Assembly (NCBI GenBank): GCA_001829315.1
Contig: MIAY01000001.1
Location: 1-64,000 of the forward strand
Direction: 5' to 3'
Source of the DNA: Spirochaetes bacterium GWE1_32_154
Lineage (GTDB): Bacteria > Spirochaetota > GWE2-31-10
DNA: 64,000 nucleotides
Shown: piece after piece, positions 38,846 through 48,265 of the stretch
Layout: each line of letters opens with the position of its first letter
How positions within the stretch are numbered: the first letter of the stretch is position 1
Notes under the pieces: generated by a model
Database searches by the model: none
The model's input: only the letters and a program-made list of their open reading frames with translations
Told to the model about the DNA's origin: nothing
Position numbers and translations under genes: made by a program

Positions 38846-40768
38846 ATGTTAAAACAAAATAAATTCAGTATAGTTCTGATATTCACATTTTTCGTATCAT
38901 TTTTCACCTATTCAAATACCGGTCTTCACAATACAATAATTGACTTTAATAATAGTGTTATTGATTTCAGTGAAACAGGTCTTATGGATAATGTCAGAAG
39001 TGGTGAACTTACCCAAATCACTCCACTTGATTTAGAAATTGGAAGTATATTTATAGATGTTGACGGTGTCGCAAAAAAAGTTGTCAACATAACGCAGTCA
39101 GGAAATGAGATTTACATTGATACCGTTAAACCTGAACTTAGAGAAGTTTTTGAATTCTATGATATACCGGAACAAACTGTTACATTAACGATAGGCGATC
39201 ATCTTCTTATGGATAATGCTCCATTTGACTCAAGTTTAATACCTGATAGCAGAGCTAAAGGTACAATGTCTCTTGAATTTGAAAAGAAACTCGGTGATGA
39301 TAATGCTTCGGTAACTTTAGGTGCAGAAGCAAGTTTAACTGTTGAGGTCAGCGTTGGAGCAAGACTTCCTTACACGATGCTTGACACGAAAGGAACATGG
39401 AAATTCTGGAAATGGAAAATTAAATATTACCAGGGTTTTGCGAAAGGTGATATTGAATATGATCTCAGTTTAAAAGGGAAAATAATTGCTGAAGCTACAA
39501 TGAGTAAAGAATTAAATATTCCAATTTTTGCACTTACGACCGGTCCCGGAATAGATGTCGGTGCAGGGTTTTTCTCGAATTCATCAATTACAGGTTCTAT
39601 AACATTAACCGATGAATTAGAATTCACACTCAAGGGAAATGCCGGTGCAAAATGTAATCTTGACGGGTTTTTAATCTACTGCTATCCTACAAATATCGAG
39701 GCGTATGGAGACACAGAATTCCTGGTAAAAAACACACTGACACTTGAAGCTCAAGTAGAGTTAAAGCAAAAAATGTATCTTGGTACCTGGGTAAAAATCT
39801 TTGGTTTTGCAATAGTTGAAGCAGATGCCGGCGGTGGCCCGTACCTCGATTTTAATGCCATGATAACAGGATGGTTACAATATTCAACCAAAACGAAATT
39901 TTCATCTAACTGGTCATATAGCGGCTCAGGTGAAATTGGTGTTTTTGCTGAAATAAATGCCAGTGTTTTTGACGGTAAATGGGGTGGTGAGATTTGGGCT
40001 AAGAAGTTTCCTATTTATACCATTTCCGGGGAAGGCGGCGGAAAAACTACCAGCGTTCAATTTGATGGTGATGGGGCTACAACACCATGTGTTCCAGAGT
40101 CCATAAATCTCTCACCTTCAGAAACAAATATTGAATCATTGCCAATCGCCCCTATCAGAAATGGTTACATATTTGAGGGATGGTTTACAGAAAAAAAAGG
40201 AGAAAGCGAACCGTTTACTGAAGAGACTCAGGTAACAAGCGATACTATTGTATATGCAAAATGGGTTGCTGATGCTACTAACAATCTCGCATTAAAAAAA
40301 GAAGTAAAGGTATCATCAACAACGGATGCACCTGTAACTGGCACAACACTTGCATTTCCAGAATCTCTAACAAACGGTCTAAAGTCAATATTTGATCAAT
40401 GGTTAAGTAAGACATCATCAAGTGAAGAATGGATTGTTATTGATTTAGAAGAGCCGACAGATTTTAGAACTATTAAACTTTTCTTTATAGATACTGCTTA
40501 TAATTACAAGGCTGAATGGTCAACTGATTCAACTACATGGAATTTAATACCAAGTGATTGTCTTCTTTTTACAGAAACAAAAGAAGAATATATTCGTGTA
40601 CTTGGCGGTGGGGGAAGTAAATACTTTGATGTTATTTCACATACAATTTCACTTCCTGCTCCAGTTACCGGAAGATATATAAAAATTTCAGCCCAGAACA
40701 TTCTTGGTCTCGGTGAAGTAGAAGTATATAATGGCTTGTCATCGAACGGTTCTGGAGGAGGAGGTTAG
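38846..40768 (+). CDS. Secreted protein with InlB-type repeat and discoidin-like domain
   Basis: About 640 residues from the ATG at 38846 (GAGG six bases upstream; frame opens at a TTG at 38834). A signal peptide (to about residue 26) precedes a beta-rich region (about 100-395) with alternating acidic/hydrophobic strands. A Listeria-Bacteroides (InlB B) repeat at about 400-470 has NGYIFEGWFTEKKGESEPF and IVYAKWVAD. The C-terminal 160 residues resemble an F5/8 type C (discoidin) domain: EEWIVIDLEEPTDFRTIKL and GRYIKISAQNILGLGEVEVY. Both are carbohydrate- or surface-binding modules, so adhesion or polymer binding is likely. It ends in a Gly/Ser tail. Confidence 0.78.
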   Translation: MLKQNKFSIVLIFTFFVSFFTYSNTGLHNTIIDFNNSVIDFSETGLMDNVRSGELTQITPLDLEIGSIFIDVDGVAKKVVNITQSGNEIYIDTVKPELREVFEFYDIPEQTVTLTIGDHLLMDNAPFDSSLIPDSRAKGTMSLEFEKKLGDDNASVTLGAEASLTVEVSVGARLPYTMLDTKGTWKFWKWKIKYYQGFAKGDIEYDLSLKGKIIAEATMSKELNIPIFALTTGPGIDVGAGFFSNSSITGSITLTDELEFTLKGNAGAKCNLDGFLIYCYPTNIEAYGDTEFLVKNTLTLEAQVELKQKMYLGTWVKIFGFAIVEADAGGGPYLDFNAMITGWLQYSTKTKFSSNWSYSGSGEIGVFAEINASVFDGKWGGEIWAKKFPIYTISGEGGGKTTSVQFDGDGATTPCVPESINLSPSETNIESLPIAPIRNGYIFEGWFTEKKGESEPFTEETQVTSDTIVYAKWVADATNNLALKKEVKVSSTTDAPVTGTTLAFPESLTNGLKSIFDQWLSKTSSSEEWIVIDLEEPTDFRTIKLFFIDTAYNYKAEWSTDSTTWNLIPSDCLLFTETKEEYIRVLGGGGSKYFDVISHTISLPAPVTGRYIKISAQNILGLGEVEVYNGLSSNGSGGGG

Positions 40769-40821
40769 GCAACCATCTTGAGAAATCTATGAGAAAGAAG
40801 TCTATAATGATTAGTCAGCAA

Positions 40822-40836
40822 AACACACACACACAC
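40822..40836 (+). repeat. (AC)n microsatellite in a lipoprotein leader
   Basis: An uninterrupted run of seven AC units (15 bases) lies just before AAAGGAATAAA and the ATG of the lipoprotein at 40851. Slippage could change leader spacing. Confidence 0.8.
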
Positions 40837-40850
40837 ATAAAAGGAATAAA

Positions 40851-41948
40851 ATGATAAAAAAACAACTATTTTTACTATGCACATCATTGTTATTCATACT
40901 AATGATGACTTCATGTACACCAGAACAGGTAACAGCACCGACAACTACTGAGGCACTTAAAGTGGTCGTTCCTCCAGAACCTGTTTACACAAGAATATTT
41001 GATACAAAATATGTAGAAGAGCGTAATACTGATAACAAAGTTATCCGTTCATGGAATTATAATACAAAACAGGAAGTTGTCGAGTATAGTGAATATTTCT
41101 ATGACGAATTAAACAGAAATAATCTGATTAAATCATATTCTTCAGAAGCAACATCAGATGCAACTTTTCAAGGTAAATTTGTATATACTTTTGACGGCTC
41201 AACAACAAATATTATAAAAAGCGAACTGATTGACAAATCGGATAGTACTATTCAATCATATAGTGCAACATATAATAGTAAGGGTAAATATCTTACCTTT
41301 ATATTAACTGACTCAGAGAATAATGTATTAGAGAACAGGGTTGCCGTCTATAATTCAACAGAAGAATATTTTCTTACAGAAACATATTATTCTGATGTAA
41401 CGAAAGATGTGATAGTAGAAAAAATCACCCGAAGCTATGATGGAACTATAGCAAGTCGACATATTCAGGATGAAGTACTTACTATAACCCCGGTTGATCC
41501 AAAGGATCCGTCGTCAGATGCTATGGATGTTAAATTTTTTGAGAGTACAATAATCCGTAAATACTCATGGTCACCAAATCCGGTAAACAAATCATTTTAT
41601 TTACGCCAGAATTTTACCGGAGGCGGCGAACTTCTTGAAATGACTCAAAACATATTTGATACTAATGGAAATATAAAATTACAATCCACATTATCTACCG
41701 GAAAACTGCAATCATATATTACCTATTCGTATGATAATGATTTCTTAACTGATGAATCATATTATGATAAATATGATACAATTACGACCCAGTTTACTAC
41801 TAAATTATATAAGGTTAAAGATCAGAATTATTATGAGAAAGTAACATATTCGTACGGATATGTTACACCGGCTGTACGAAGTACAACCGCTTCATTGATG
41901 TTGAATGCTAACAGATTAAAAGCTCCAACACCAAATCATTTATACTAA
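40851..41948 (+). CDS. Lipoprotein with YD-like repeats, unknown function
   Basis: 365 residues with a lipoprotein signal ending LMMTSC (Cys22). The mature chain has recurrent Y-x-Y/N-x-x-G units such as VYTFDGSTTNIIKSELIDKS, AVYNSTEEYFLTETYYSD and SYITYSYDNDFLTDESYYDK, resembling beta-strand repeats of the Rhs/YD type. No enzyme motif is seen. AAAGGA precedes the ATG. It follows the discoidin-domain protein and ends at a strong terminator, so the three genes from 38364 may form one surface-protein operon. Confidence 0.76.
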   Translation: MIKKQLFLLCTSLLFILMMTSCTPEQVTAPTTTEALKVVVPPEPVYTRIFDTKYVEERNTDNKVIRSWNYNTKQEVVEYSEYFYDELNRNNLIKSYSSEATSDATFQGKFVYTFDGSTTNIIKSELIDKSDSTIQSYSATYNSKGKYLTFILTDSENNVLENRVAVYNSTEEYFLTETYYSDVTKDVIVEKITRSYDGTIASRHIQDEVLTITPVDPKDPSSDAMDVKFFESTIIRKYSWSPNPVNKSFYLRQNFTGGGELLEMTQNIFDTNGNIKLQSTLSTGKLQSYITYSYDNDFLTDESYYDKYDTITTQFTTKLYKVKDQNYYEKVTYSYGYVTPAVRSTTASLMLNANRLKAPTPNHLY

Positions 41949-41956
41949 AAAAATTT

Positions 41957-41993
41957 CCTTCAAAGATACCAATTGTATTGGTATCTTTGAAGG
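41957..41993. terminator. Bidirectional terminator
   Basis: A perfect 16-bp stem (CCTTCAAAGATACCAA with its complement) and a five-base loop. GTTTTAG follows on the plus strand and a T-run on the minus strand. It separates converging lipoprotein genes. Confidence 0.88.
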
Positions 41994-42006
41994 GTTTTAG
42001 TCATTG

Positions 42007-42870
42007 CTATTTTTTTATAAAACTGAGTGATCCGAGTTTTTTTGTCCAGAAATACACGAAATTATAGTCACTGAACATTATCGGAAAAGCCTCCTCAAAG
42101 TCTTTACGCATAACGCCGGTATTTCTTAATGGTTTGAGATGCTGCGGAAAAACCGTTTCAGTATACCGTATATTCCATGCTGTGTCTTCTGTGATGATAT
42201 ATCCCGGGCTACCCGGAACGGGCTTGAATTCATTATTTTTTAATACCGGATGCATCGTCAGTTCCGGCATGAGAATATCTTTGATCTTTTTCTGATATGA
42301 TTCATCATACCGGTCAAACATCCATGAATGACTGAAATAGTCAGGCAGTTTACCGGTTTGTTTCAGGAATTCGTTAACAGAGCGTATACGTTCAAGTTGC
42401 CATTCCAATTGCAAAACAGCTTTACTGCCGGTTATCAGATTGCTCGAATATCTGATTTTTGCTTTTTTAACCTCAGAAAATTCCGGTATATCACCTGCTT
42501 CAATCCGGTAAATCCCGTTACTCTCAGTTACACGAATTATTCCGTATATTTCACTCGTTCCACTAATCCAACCGGTTCCGGTGTGAGACCATATACTGCA
42601 TTCATTCAGAACAATCTGCATGGTTTTCTCATCAGGATTACTCACTGTTCCCCGGAGTGTGAATGCACTGATGTACGGCGAAGTCAATTCTGCCGTAATG
42701 GTTCCATCTTTGGCTGATAAAATTTTTAAAGTTGCCTCAGGTGATGCATAATTAACTGCAGCCTTTAAGCGCGAGTCCGCGGTTAATTGTGTCTGTACCG
42801 TTTTACATGAAAAAAATAGTGTTCCAAGCAGTAAAAAGACAATTGTATATACATAATGTGAATGTTTCAT
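42007..42870 (-). CDS. Lipoprotein next to a TonB-type receptor, unknown function
   Basis: 287 residues with a lipoprotein signal ending LFFSCKTV (Cys22). The body contains beta-rich segments (GTITAELTSPYISAFTLRGT, GTGWISGTSEIYGIIRVTES) and a helical part (QLEWQLERIRSVNEFLKQTG). No named domain is recognised. It begins nine bases after the TonB-type receptor stop, so both are probably one operon, and it may act with the receptor at the outer membrane. AGGAG precedes the ATG. Confidence 0.78.
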   Translation of the reverse strand: MKHSHYVYTIVFLLLGTLFFSCKTVQTQLTADSRLKAAVNYASPEATLKILSAKDGTITAELTSPYISAFTLRGTVSNPDEKTMQIVLNECSIWSHTGTGWISGTSEIYGIIRVTESNGIYRIEAGDIPEFSEVKKAKIRYSSNLITGSKAVLQLEWQLERIRSVNEFLKQTGKLPDYFSHSWMFDRYDESYQKKIKDILMPELTMHPVLKNNEFKPVPGSPGYIITEDTAWNIRYTETVFPQHLKPLRNTGVMRKDFEEAFPIMFSDYNFVYFWTKKLGSLSFIKK

Positions 42871-42879
42871 TGTTTTCTC

Positions 42880-45432
42880 CTAATACCGTATCACGACACC
42901 GAATGTCGGATAGAGATAGTTGTAATTCTCGGTCATGGGTATTGCAGATCCGTTAAACGAATTTGACAAATATTTGCCTGTTTCAGGCTGATAGAAAAAA
43001 CCGGTTATGTTATCTGCAGCAACATAAAATTCAATTTCTGTTCTGTTTTCAGGCACAACAAATTTAAATGATGCTTTAAGCCCCACCGGGATGCTGATAT
43101 TAGTCCTGAGTTCATCGTCATAACTGTATTCATATTCATATCGCTGACCATTCTGACCATCATAGACAGCAGGGGACGGACCGGCTTTTTTCAGAGCGGG
43201 TTTTGGAATGCCCGTTGCAATTGTCATATTAGGCGATAGCGTAAAAAAATACACCGGTTTTATATCAAGCACCATATTGAATGTGTGAAAACGATGATAT
43301 GACGGATAAAACCACTCACCCACTGGGGCTCCTCTTGAGGTAAACATCACTTCTGTATTATCAAGTTCATTTCTGTCTATTCCCGGGTTTATAAACCGGG
43401 CATAGATAAATGAATATGATACTCTACCCTGCAAATAACGACCTGCTTCACGTTCTATTGAAATATCAAACCCTGCAGCATGACCGTAACCGTCATAGTG
43501 ACGTTTATGAATCTGTTTATAATCACGAGTCATAGTGACATTTTCATAATATTTATCAAAATAATATTTATAATACCCTTCGGCAATAAGCTTAATATTA
43601 AACGGAAGTACCATGCTAATTCCACCGGTAACATTAAACATTTTTTCGGGGGTCAGCTCATTAATTCCCGGCGCGTTGTCCTTCTGATAAACAAAGTCTG
43701 CTGTTTTCGAGTATAAACCGCACCCGATTGTAAAAGTGAATTTTTGCAAATATTCAGTATCTTTAAAAGGGCTGTATGATATAAATAATCGCGGATTGGG
43801 AAACGGATAGGTTAGACTGAGTGCATTATCAACGCTGAATGCATAATAATCGAGTCTGACGCCTGTTTTAATTTCAAGCACATTCGGTAGCGGATTAAAA
43901 GTAAAATTAAGAAATGCAGATGGTATGAAACCATTGATACCAGACGCAGGTGCATCAAAAGTAATACTTGATTGAATTATTGAATATTCAGGAACAGACT
44001 CTGAACCTGCCGTAACCTCGCCGGTCATCTGATACTTATTAAACTTTGTTGAAAGCTGAATATTTTTGTTATCATAAATAAAACCGGTACCCAATGTCAT
44101 TGTGACTGCAGGGTGAAAAATAAAGTCTGAACTGAAATTTGTCTGAAATGAATGGATTGTTTCATCATACTTTCCTGAAGCATCTTCTGAAACAGTAAAA
44201 AGACCAGATGAGGGTTGGGTAAATGACGGATTCTTTTCACTGAGTTCTGATTCAAACCGGACATTTCCTGATCCCGATTCTTCCCAAATCGAATTTTTAA
44301 CATACACCTCATATCCTGCTAAAGCTTTGATCAATATTGTATCAACAGGCATTGCATTCATTCCTGCCATAATTATACCGTGATGATTGATATCACCGAA
44401 ACCGGTTCGCATATTCATAAAAATTACCGGGTCAGTCTGGCTGTCAGTTTCAGGATTTGATGATTTGTAGGTGAAATAGTTTTCGATACCATCCCCCCCG
44501 TAGAAACCGTTAACAAATAGTTCAAACCGCTCGGATGGTTTATAGTACCATTTAATCATACTGTCTCTAATATAGGGCGCAACCGGAACTTCGGCACCGG
44601 ACGCTTTTAGAATATTGCCATAGGTTAATTCAAGCCAGCTTATTCGCGCACCGAACATAAGCCCCGAGTGTTTTCCGAGCGGAACTTCAAAGTACGTTTC
44701 AATAGATGACATGGCAAAATCAACATAAAATTTAAACCCTTCATCGGGAACAATCGTGTTTACCTGCATCAGCCCCGACATTGACATCCCGTAGTCAGCG
44801 GGAAAAATCCCGTTATAGAATTTGATTGATTTCACAAGATTCGGGTTGAATATCGTATGACTTTTACCCCAGTAGTATGGATTACGGATAATAAAACCAT
44901 CCCAGAGTGCCGCCATCTCAAGACTGTCTCCGCCACGGACTGAGATTTCACTAAAAAAAGAACCGGTATAACTGATACCAGGTAATGATTTCACCGAATT
45001 AATAACATCCTGATAGTTACCGCGTTTACCCATCGTGTCAATTTCACGTTTACTGACAATGTGAGAAACTGCCGCTTCCTGTTTTACTTCCTCTTTCGTT
45101 TGAACAATAACAAGCTCTTCTCCCTGATAAACCCCTTCAAGCACCAGATCAAACCGTTTTGTCGATTCTTCGGTGGTTACCATGACCCGCCGTGGCTGAT
45201 ACCCGGGTGAAACCAGAGTAAGCCGGACTGCAGACAAATCAGCCGGTATATCAATTGCAGCGTTACCTTCTGCATCGGTGTTATAGACACTGCCGTCATG
45301 GATCGCCGTTATTCTCACCCCTTCGAGTGGCATATCAAGCTCTTTGTCATAGATAGTGACCGTTATAACTGCGGTATAGATATAGAATGTCTGACAGAGT
45401 AGAGCAATGAACAGATAGACTTTTTTTTTCAT
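42880..45432 (-). CDS. TonB-dependent outer-membrane receptor
   Basis: 850 residues. A signal peptide is followed by a carboxypeptidase-regulatory-like domain (about 22-112, IYDKELDMPLEGVRITAIHD), a TonB-box-like GEELVIVQTK, and a plug (about 125-235) with GNYQDVINSVKSLPGISYTG and ISVRGGDSLEMAALWDGFI. The rest is a beta-barrel with alternating strands and ends in an aromatic residue (VVIRY). It should import a ligand across the outer membrane using TonB energy. AGGA precedes the ATG. Base composition looks more GC-rich than the flanks. No SusD-like partner is present; only the lipoprotein at 42007. Confidence 0.92.
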   Translation of the reverse strand: MKKKVYLFIALLCQTFYIYTAVITVTIYDKELDMPLEGVRITAIHDGSVYNTDAEGNAAIDIPADLSAVRLTLVSPGYQPRRVMVTTEESTKRFDLVLEGVYQGEELVIVQTKEEVKQEAAVSHIVSKREIDTMGKRGNYQDVINSVKSLPGISYTGSFFSEISVRGGDSLEMAALWDGFIIRNPYYWGKSHTIFNPNLVKSIKFYNGIFPADYGMSMSGLMQVNTIVPDEGFKFYVDFAMSSIETYFEVPLGKHSGLMFGARISWLELTYGNILKASGAEVPVAPYIRDSMIKWYYKPSERFELFVNGFYGGDGIENYFTYKSSNPETDSQTDPVIFMNMRTGFGDINHHGIIMAGMNAMPVDTILIKALAGYEVYVKNSIWEESGSGNVRFESELSEKNPSFTQPSSGLFTVSEDASGKYDETIHSFQTNFSSDFIFHPAVTMTLGTGFIYDNKNIQLSTKFNKYQMTGEVTAGSESVPEYSIIQSSITFDAPASGINGFIPSAFLNFTFNPLPNVLEIKTGVRLDYYAFSVDNALSLTYPFPNPRLFISYSPFKDTEYLQKFTFTIGCGLYSKTADFVYQKDNAPGINELTPEKMFNVTGGISMVLPFNIKLIAEGYYKYYFDKYYENVTMTRDYKQIHKRHYDGYGHAAGFDISIEREAGRYLQGRVSYSFIYARFINPGIDRNELDNTEVMFTSRGAPVGEWFYPSYHRFHTFNMVLDIKPVYFFTLSPNMTIATGIPKPALKKAGPSPAVYDGQNGQRYEYEYSYDDELRTNISIPVGLKASFKFVVPENRTEIEFYVAADNITGFFYQPETGKYLSNSFNGSAIPMTENYNYLYPTFGVVIRY

Positions 45433-45650
45433 TCTTCACTTCCTCAATAATATTTTTCACAAATGAAAAGCAATTTTTATGCCATGTAAATAAACAGTAA
45501 AAATCATCAATAATATGTATGGTTGTATCTTCATGTCGCTTTATACGAAGTATTGTCGCTCAAATGGCGACGGTGTATTTTAATAATATGAATGGCAGGA
45601 AAAATTGCAGTTTAATTTTTAATTATAAAAGTCTATATCATAAGCATATC

Positions 45651-45764
45651 TATACTTTTATTAATACACGCTGTTATTTCTTCTAATACTTTTATGTCTT
45701 TTGTTTCCTGTGAAAAAATTATGCCCACTTTGATTGTATCATAATAAACAACAAGCCCTTTCAT
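45651..45764 (-). pseudogene. HipA N-terminal fragment
   Basis: A 37-codon frame starting with ATG at 45764, which overlaps the stop of the HipB-like fragment (TAATG) after a GGAGCGC site. It begins MKGLVVYYDTIKVGIIFSQE, similar to the N-terminus of HipA-type kinases, and ends at an early TAG. The kinase body is absent, so only a remnant is left. Confidence 0.5.
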
Positions 45765-45904
45765 TAGCGCTCCTTTACAAAAAGATCAAACCCGAGAGCG
45801 TTTAAAATCGAAAAAACTTTATTAATATGTAATGTTGGTTTACCGTTTTCAAGTTCGGAAATAAACCTTGTGCCTGTACCGCACATACCGGCTAATGTAT
45901 CAAA
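45764..45904 (-). pseudogene. HipB-type antitoxin fragment (N-terminus missing)
   Basis: An open stretch of 46 codons with no start codon. It reads FDTLAGMCGTGTRFISELEN and then KPTLHINKVFSILNALGFDL, the C-terminal half of a HipB HTH (helix-turn-helix with F-I-S-x-L-E-x-G-K-P). It directly follows the stop of the phosphatase gene at 45929. The first half of the HTH has been lost, so the locus is dead. Confidence 0.75.
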
Positions 45905-45928
45905 TAGAAATAGTTTTTTAAAGACTGC

Positions 45929-48034
45929 CTAAAGTAAATCTGCCACAAGAATTGCTATATCATCATCTGCATACGATCGCTCACCTTTAAATTCTGTAAT
46001 ATCAGCGAATATTTGATCAATAAACTTTTCTGCATTTATTCCGGCAAGCGATTTAATCTGATCAATAAAGCGCGGAGTATCATACAACTTACCATCAACA
46101 TTTCGTGCCTCAATAATACCATCAGTATACAATACAATACGATCTTTTTTCTTCAAACCAATTGTCTTTGCACCAAATTGCATATCTTTTACAACGCCGA
46201 CAATCGGCCCGTTATTAGGTAACACTTCTAACTGTTTTGAATCATGTAAAACATATATATCGGTATGACCAGCATTTGAATACTGTAAAGTCATTGTATC
46301 AGTATCTATTATACCAAAAAATGCAGTAAAGTAATCACCACTGCCTTGTATTGCATTACAAAGTTCATTATTCACAATAAAAAGTATATCGGAAACATTG
46401 GTATGTTTTTGTATGTTTGAATAAAATGATATTTTTGCCATTGTTGTTATAAGAGCAGCCGGAACACCGTGTCCGCATACATCCAAAATCAATATGCCAA
46501 TTCTATTGTCCGGCAATGCGTATACATCATACAAATCGCCACCTAACGCATCCATCGGCTTATACATACCAGAAAAAGTAATTTTATCGTTAACGGGATA
46601 CACAACCGGGATTAAAGACATTTGTATTTTTTGAGCAATTAAAAGTTCATGTTTATTTTCATCATACGCATTCTGCAATTCTTTAACTGCTTCATTTAAT
46701 TGGCGGGTTCGTTCTGAAACAAGATCTTCCAGGTTTTCACTATATTCATTAATAGTTTGTGCCATAAAATTAAATGAAGTACCAAGATCGGTGAATTCGC
46801 CAAAAAAACCATCTGTTTTTATATGAGTTGTATAATTTCCGGACGAAATTCCCCGCGCTCCTTCTGAGAGTGACTTAATCGGATTGTTAATGCGAAGACT
46901 TAGATAATTACTGATAAAAATAATAAAACCGCATACAATGAAACTTATGATTATTATACCTAATAAGATTGTAAAGACCGGTTTGTAAATCTGCACCATC
47001 GGATGAAAATAAACAAGTTTAATTCCGGACTCAGGAGCAAGCCAGGCAATACATAAATATTTAACACCACCATAGCTAACTTCATGAATCTTACGGGTAT
47101 CAGAATCAAGTTCCTCATTAATATTTTCAATTATTGTACGAACCGGGCTTTCCTTAAGGATTTCAGGATTGGTATTTAACCTTTTATAGTCAAAAATACT
47201 CATTTCTTCTTCTTTAACGTACGAAATATCACCATTTTGAATATATGTTTTCCTTTCGTCATCATATTCATAATAATCGTCATTACTCGGATGGTTATAT
47301 GAAAGAATATTATCATGTGAATCAAGTGCATATAAAGTTCCCTGATGTATACTTCGTACTCCGCGATAAATATTAGGAATAAAGTCGCCATTAGCAACAA
47401 GAACCATATATTTACTGCATTCATCCTTTCCCGGCTGAAAATAAGGATAGACAAAGACTGATAACTTTTCTGCATCATATCCCTGAAGTATACCTTTTGC
47501 CGGTTTCCCAAAACCGGTGCGTGCCTTTTCTGCAGATTCTGAAATTTTCTGAACAAAAGGCTCTTCTCTTAGTTTTGTGAAGTCAATATAAAAATCACTA
47601 TAATTAAAACTATGCATTACATAGTCCAATGAGCGAAACACAGATTTTTTATCATACTCCACGATATAAAAGGCACCTTTAAATTTGGTCATTGAAAGAC
47701 GGTAAATAGATTGTGGTGACGGGTTTGTAGGTGTTTCCTTTAATGTATCAAGATACCCCCGTTCTTCTGCAGCGGTTTTAAATTGCGGTTCATTTATAAT
47801 ATTCTGAAATGTATTCATCTGACTGATATCGCTAAAGTGAGTAGCGTGAACGGAATAATTAAAATCAATATTCGTAGCAATCTGGGTCATTATAGTCTGA
47901 TAAAACTGATGACTCTGGTTTTTTAATCTATCAAAAAGACTGAATGCGGTAAACCCGACAATAAGTAGAATCGGTATAATTGCAATCGGTAATATAGTGA
48001 AAAGCACCCTGCTTCGCATTGTAAGTTTTTTCAA
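45929..48034 (-). CDS. SpoIIE-type (PP2C) serine phosphatase with sensor and HAMP
   Basis: 701 residues from a TTG at 48034, with AAGGAA upstream. A transmembrane helix (about 13-33), a large periplasmic sensor (about 34-338), a second helix (about 340-366), HAMP (about 367-420), coiled coil, and a PP2C SpoIIE domain (about 470-700). Metal-binding motifs are ALGGDLYDVYA, ILDVCGHGVPAALIT and DDDIAILVADLL, and DGIIEARN. Such proteins dephosphorylate anti-sigma-factor antagonists in response to external signals. The partner is not in this window. It is downstream of the hybrid kinase gene on the same strand, separated by a 119-bp element. Confidence 0.93.
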   Translation of the reverse strand: MKKLTMRSRVLFTILPIAIIPILLIVGFTAFSLFDRLKNQSHQFYQTIMTQIATNIDFNYSVHATHFSDISQMNTFQNIINEPQFKTAAEERGYLDTLKETPTNPSPQSIYRLSMTKFKGAFYIVEYDKKSVFRSLDYVMHSFNYSDFYIDFTKLREEPFVQKISESAEKARTGFGKPAKGILQGYDAEKLSVFVYPYFQPGKDECSKYMVLVANGDFIPNIYRGVRSIHQGTLYALDSHDNILSYNHPSNDDYYEYDDERKTYIQNGDISYVKEEEMSIFDYKRLNTNPEILKESPVRTIIENINEELDSDTRKIHEVSYGGVKYLCIAWLAPESGIKLVYFHPMVQIYKPVFTILLGIIIISFIVCGFIIFISNYLSLRINNPIKSLSEGARGISSGNYTTHIKTDGFFGEFTDLGTSFNFMAQTINEYSENLEDLVSERTRQLNEAVKELQNAYDENKHELLIAQKIQMSLIPVVYPVNDKITFSGMYKPMDALGGDLYDVYALPDNRIGILILDVCGHGVPAALITTMAKISFYSNIQKHTNVSDILFIVNNELCNAIQGSGDYFTAFFGIIDTDTMTLQYSNAGHTDIYVLHDSKQLEVLPNNGPIVGVVKDMQFGAKTIGLKKKDRIVLYTDGIIEARNVDGKLYDTPRFIDQIKSLAGINAEKFIDQIFADITEFKGERSYADDDIAILVADLL

Positions 48035-48098
48035 TGTAAATTCCTTAGTTAAATCATGATGAACCAGTCATCAAAGAATAATCTTTTTAATAATGTAT

Positions 48099-48217
48099 GA
48101 GCTTCTTGCAAAAATCCCTTATTTATCTCGAATTTTTGCATGAAGCTACCTTAAACGCAATTTTTCTGCGTAACGGCGGATGCACAATCAAGTACTCTTG
48201 ATTTTTGCAAGAGCCAC
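48099..48217 (+). mobile_element. Palindromic non-autonomous element, long form (copy D)
   Basis: 119 bp, the same size as copy B and nearly identical. The ends (GAGCTTCTTGCAAAAATC and GATTTTTGCAAGAGCCAC) are inverted repeats. It is flanked by GTAT on both sides (48095-48098 and 48218-48221), a perfect 4-bp duplication. Internal stems (ACGCA/TGCGT and AATCAAG/CTTGATT) are conserved. It lies between the phosphatase and hybrid-kinase genes. Confidence 0.85.
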
Positions 48218-48265
48218 GTATATTTACTATATAAAATGTTTTATTAAAAGATATTTTAGTATTAT

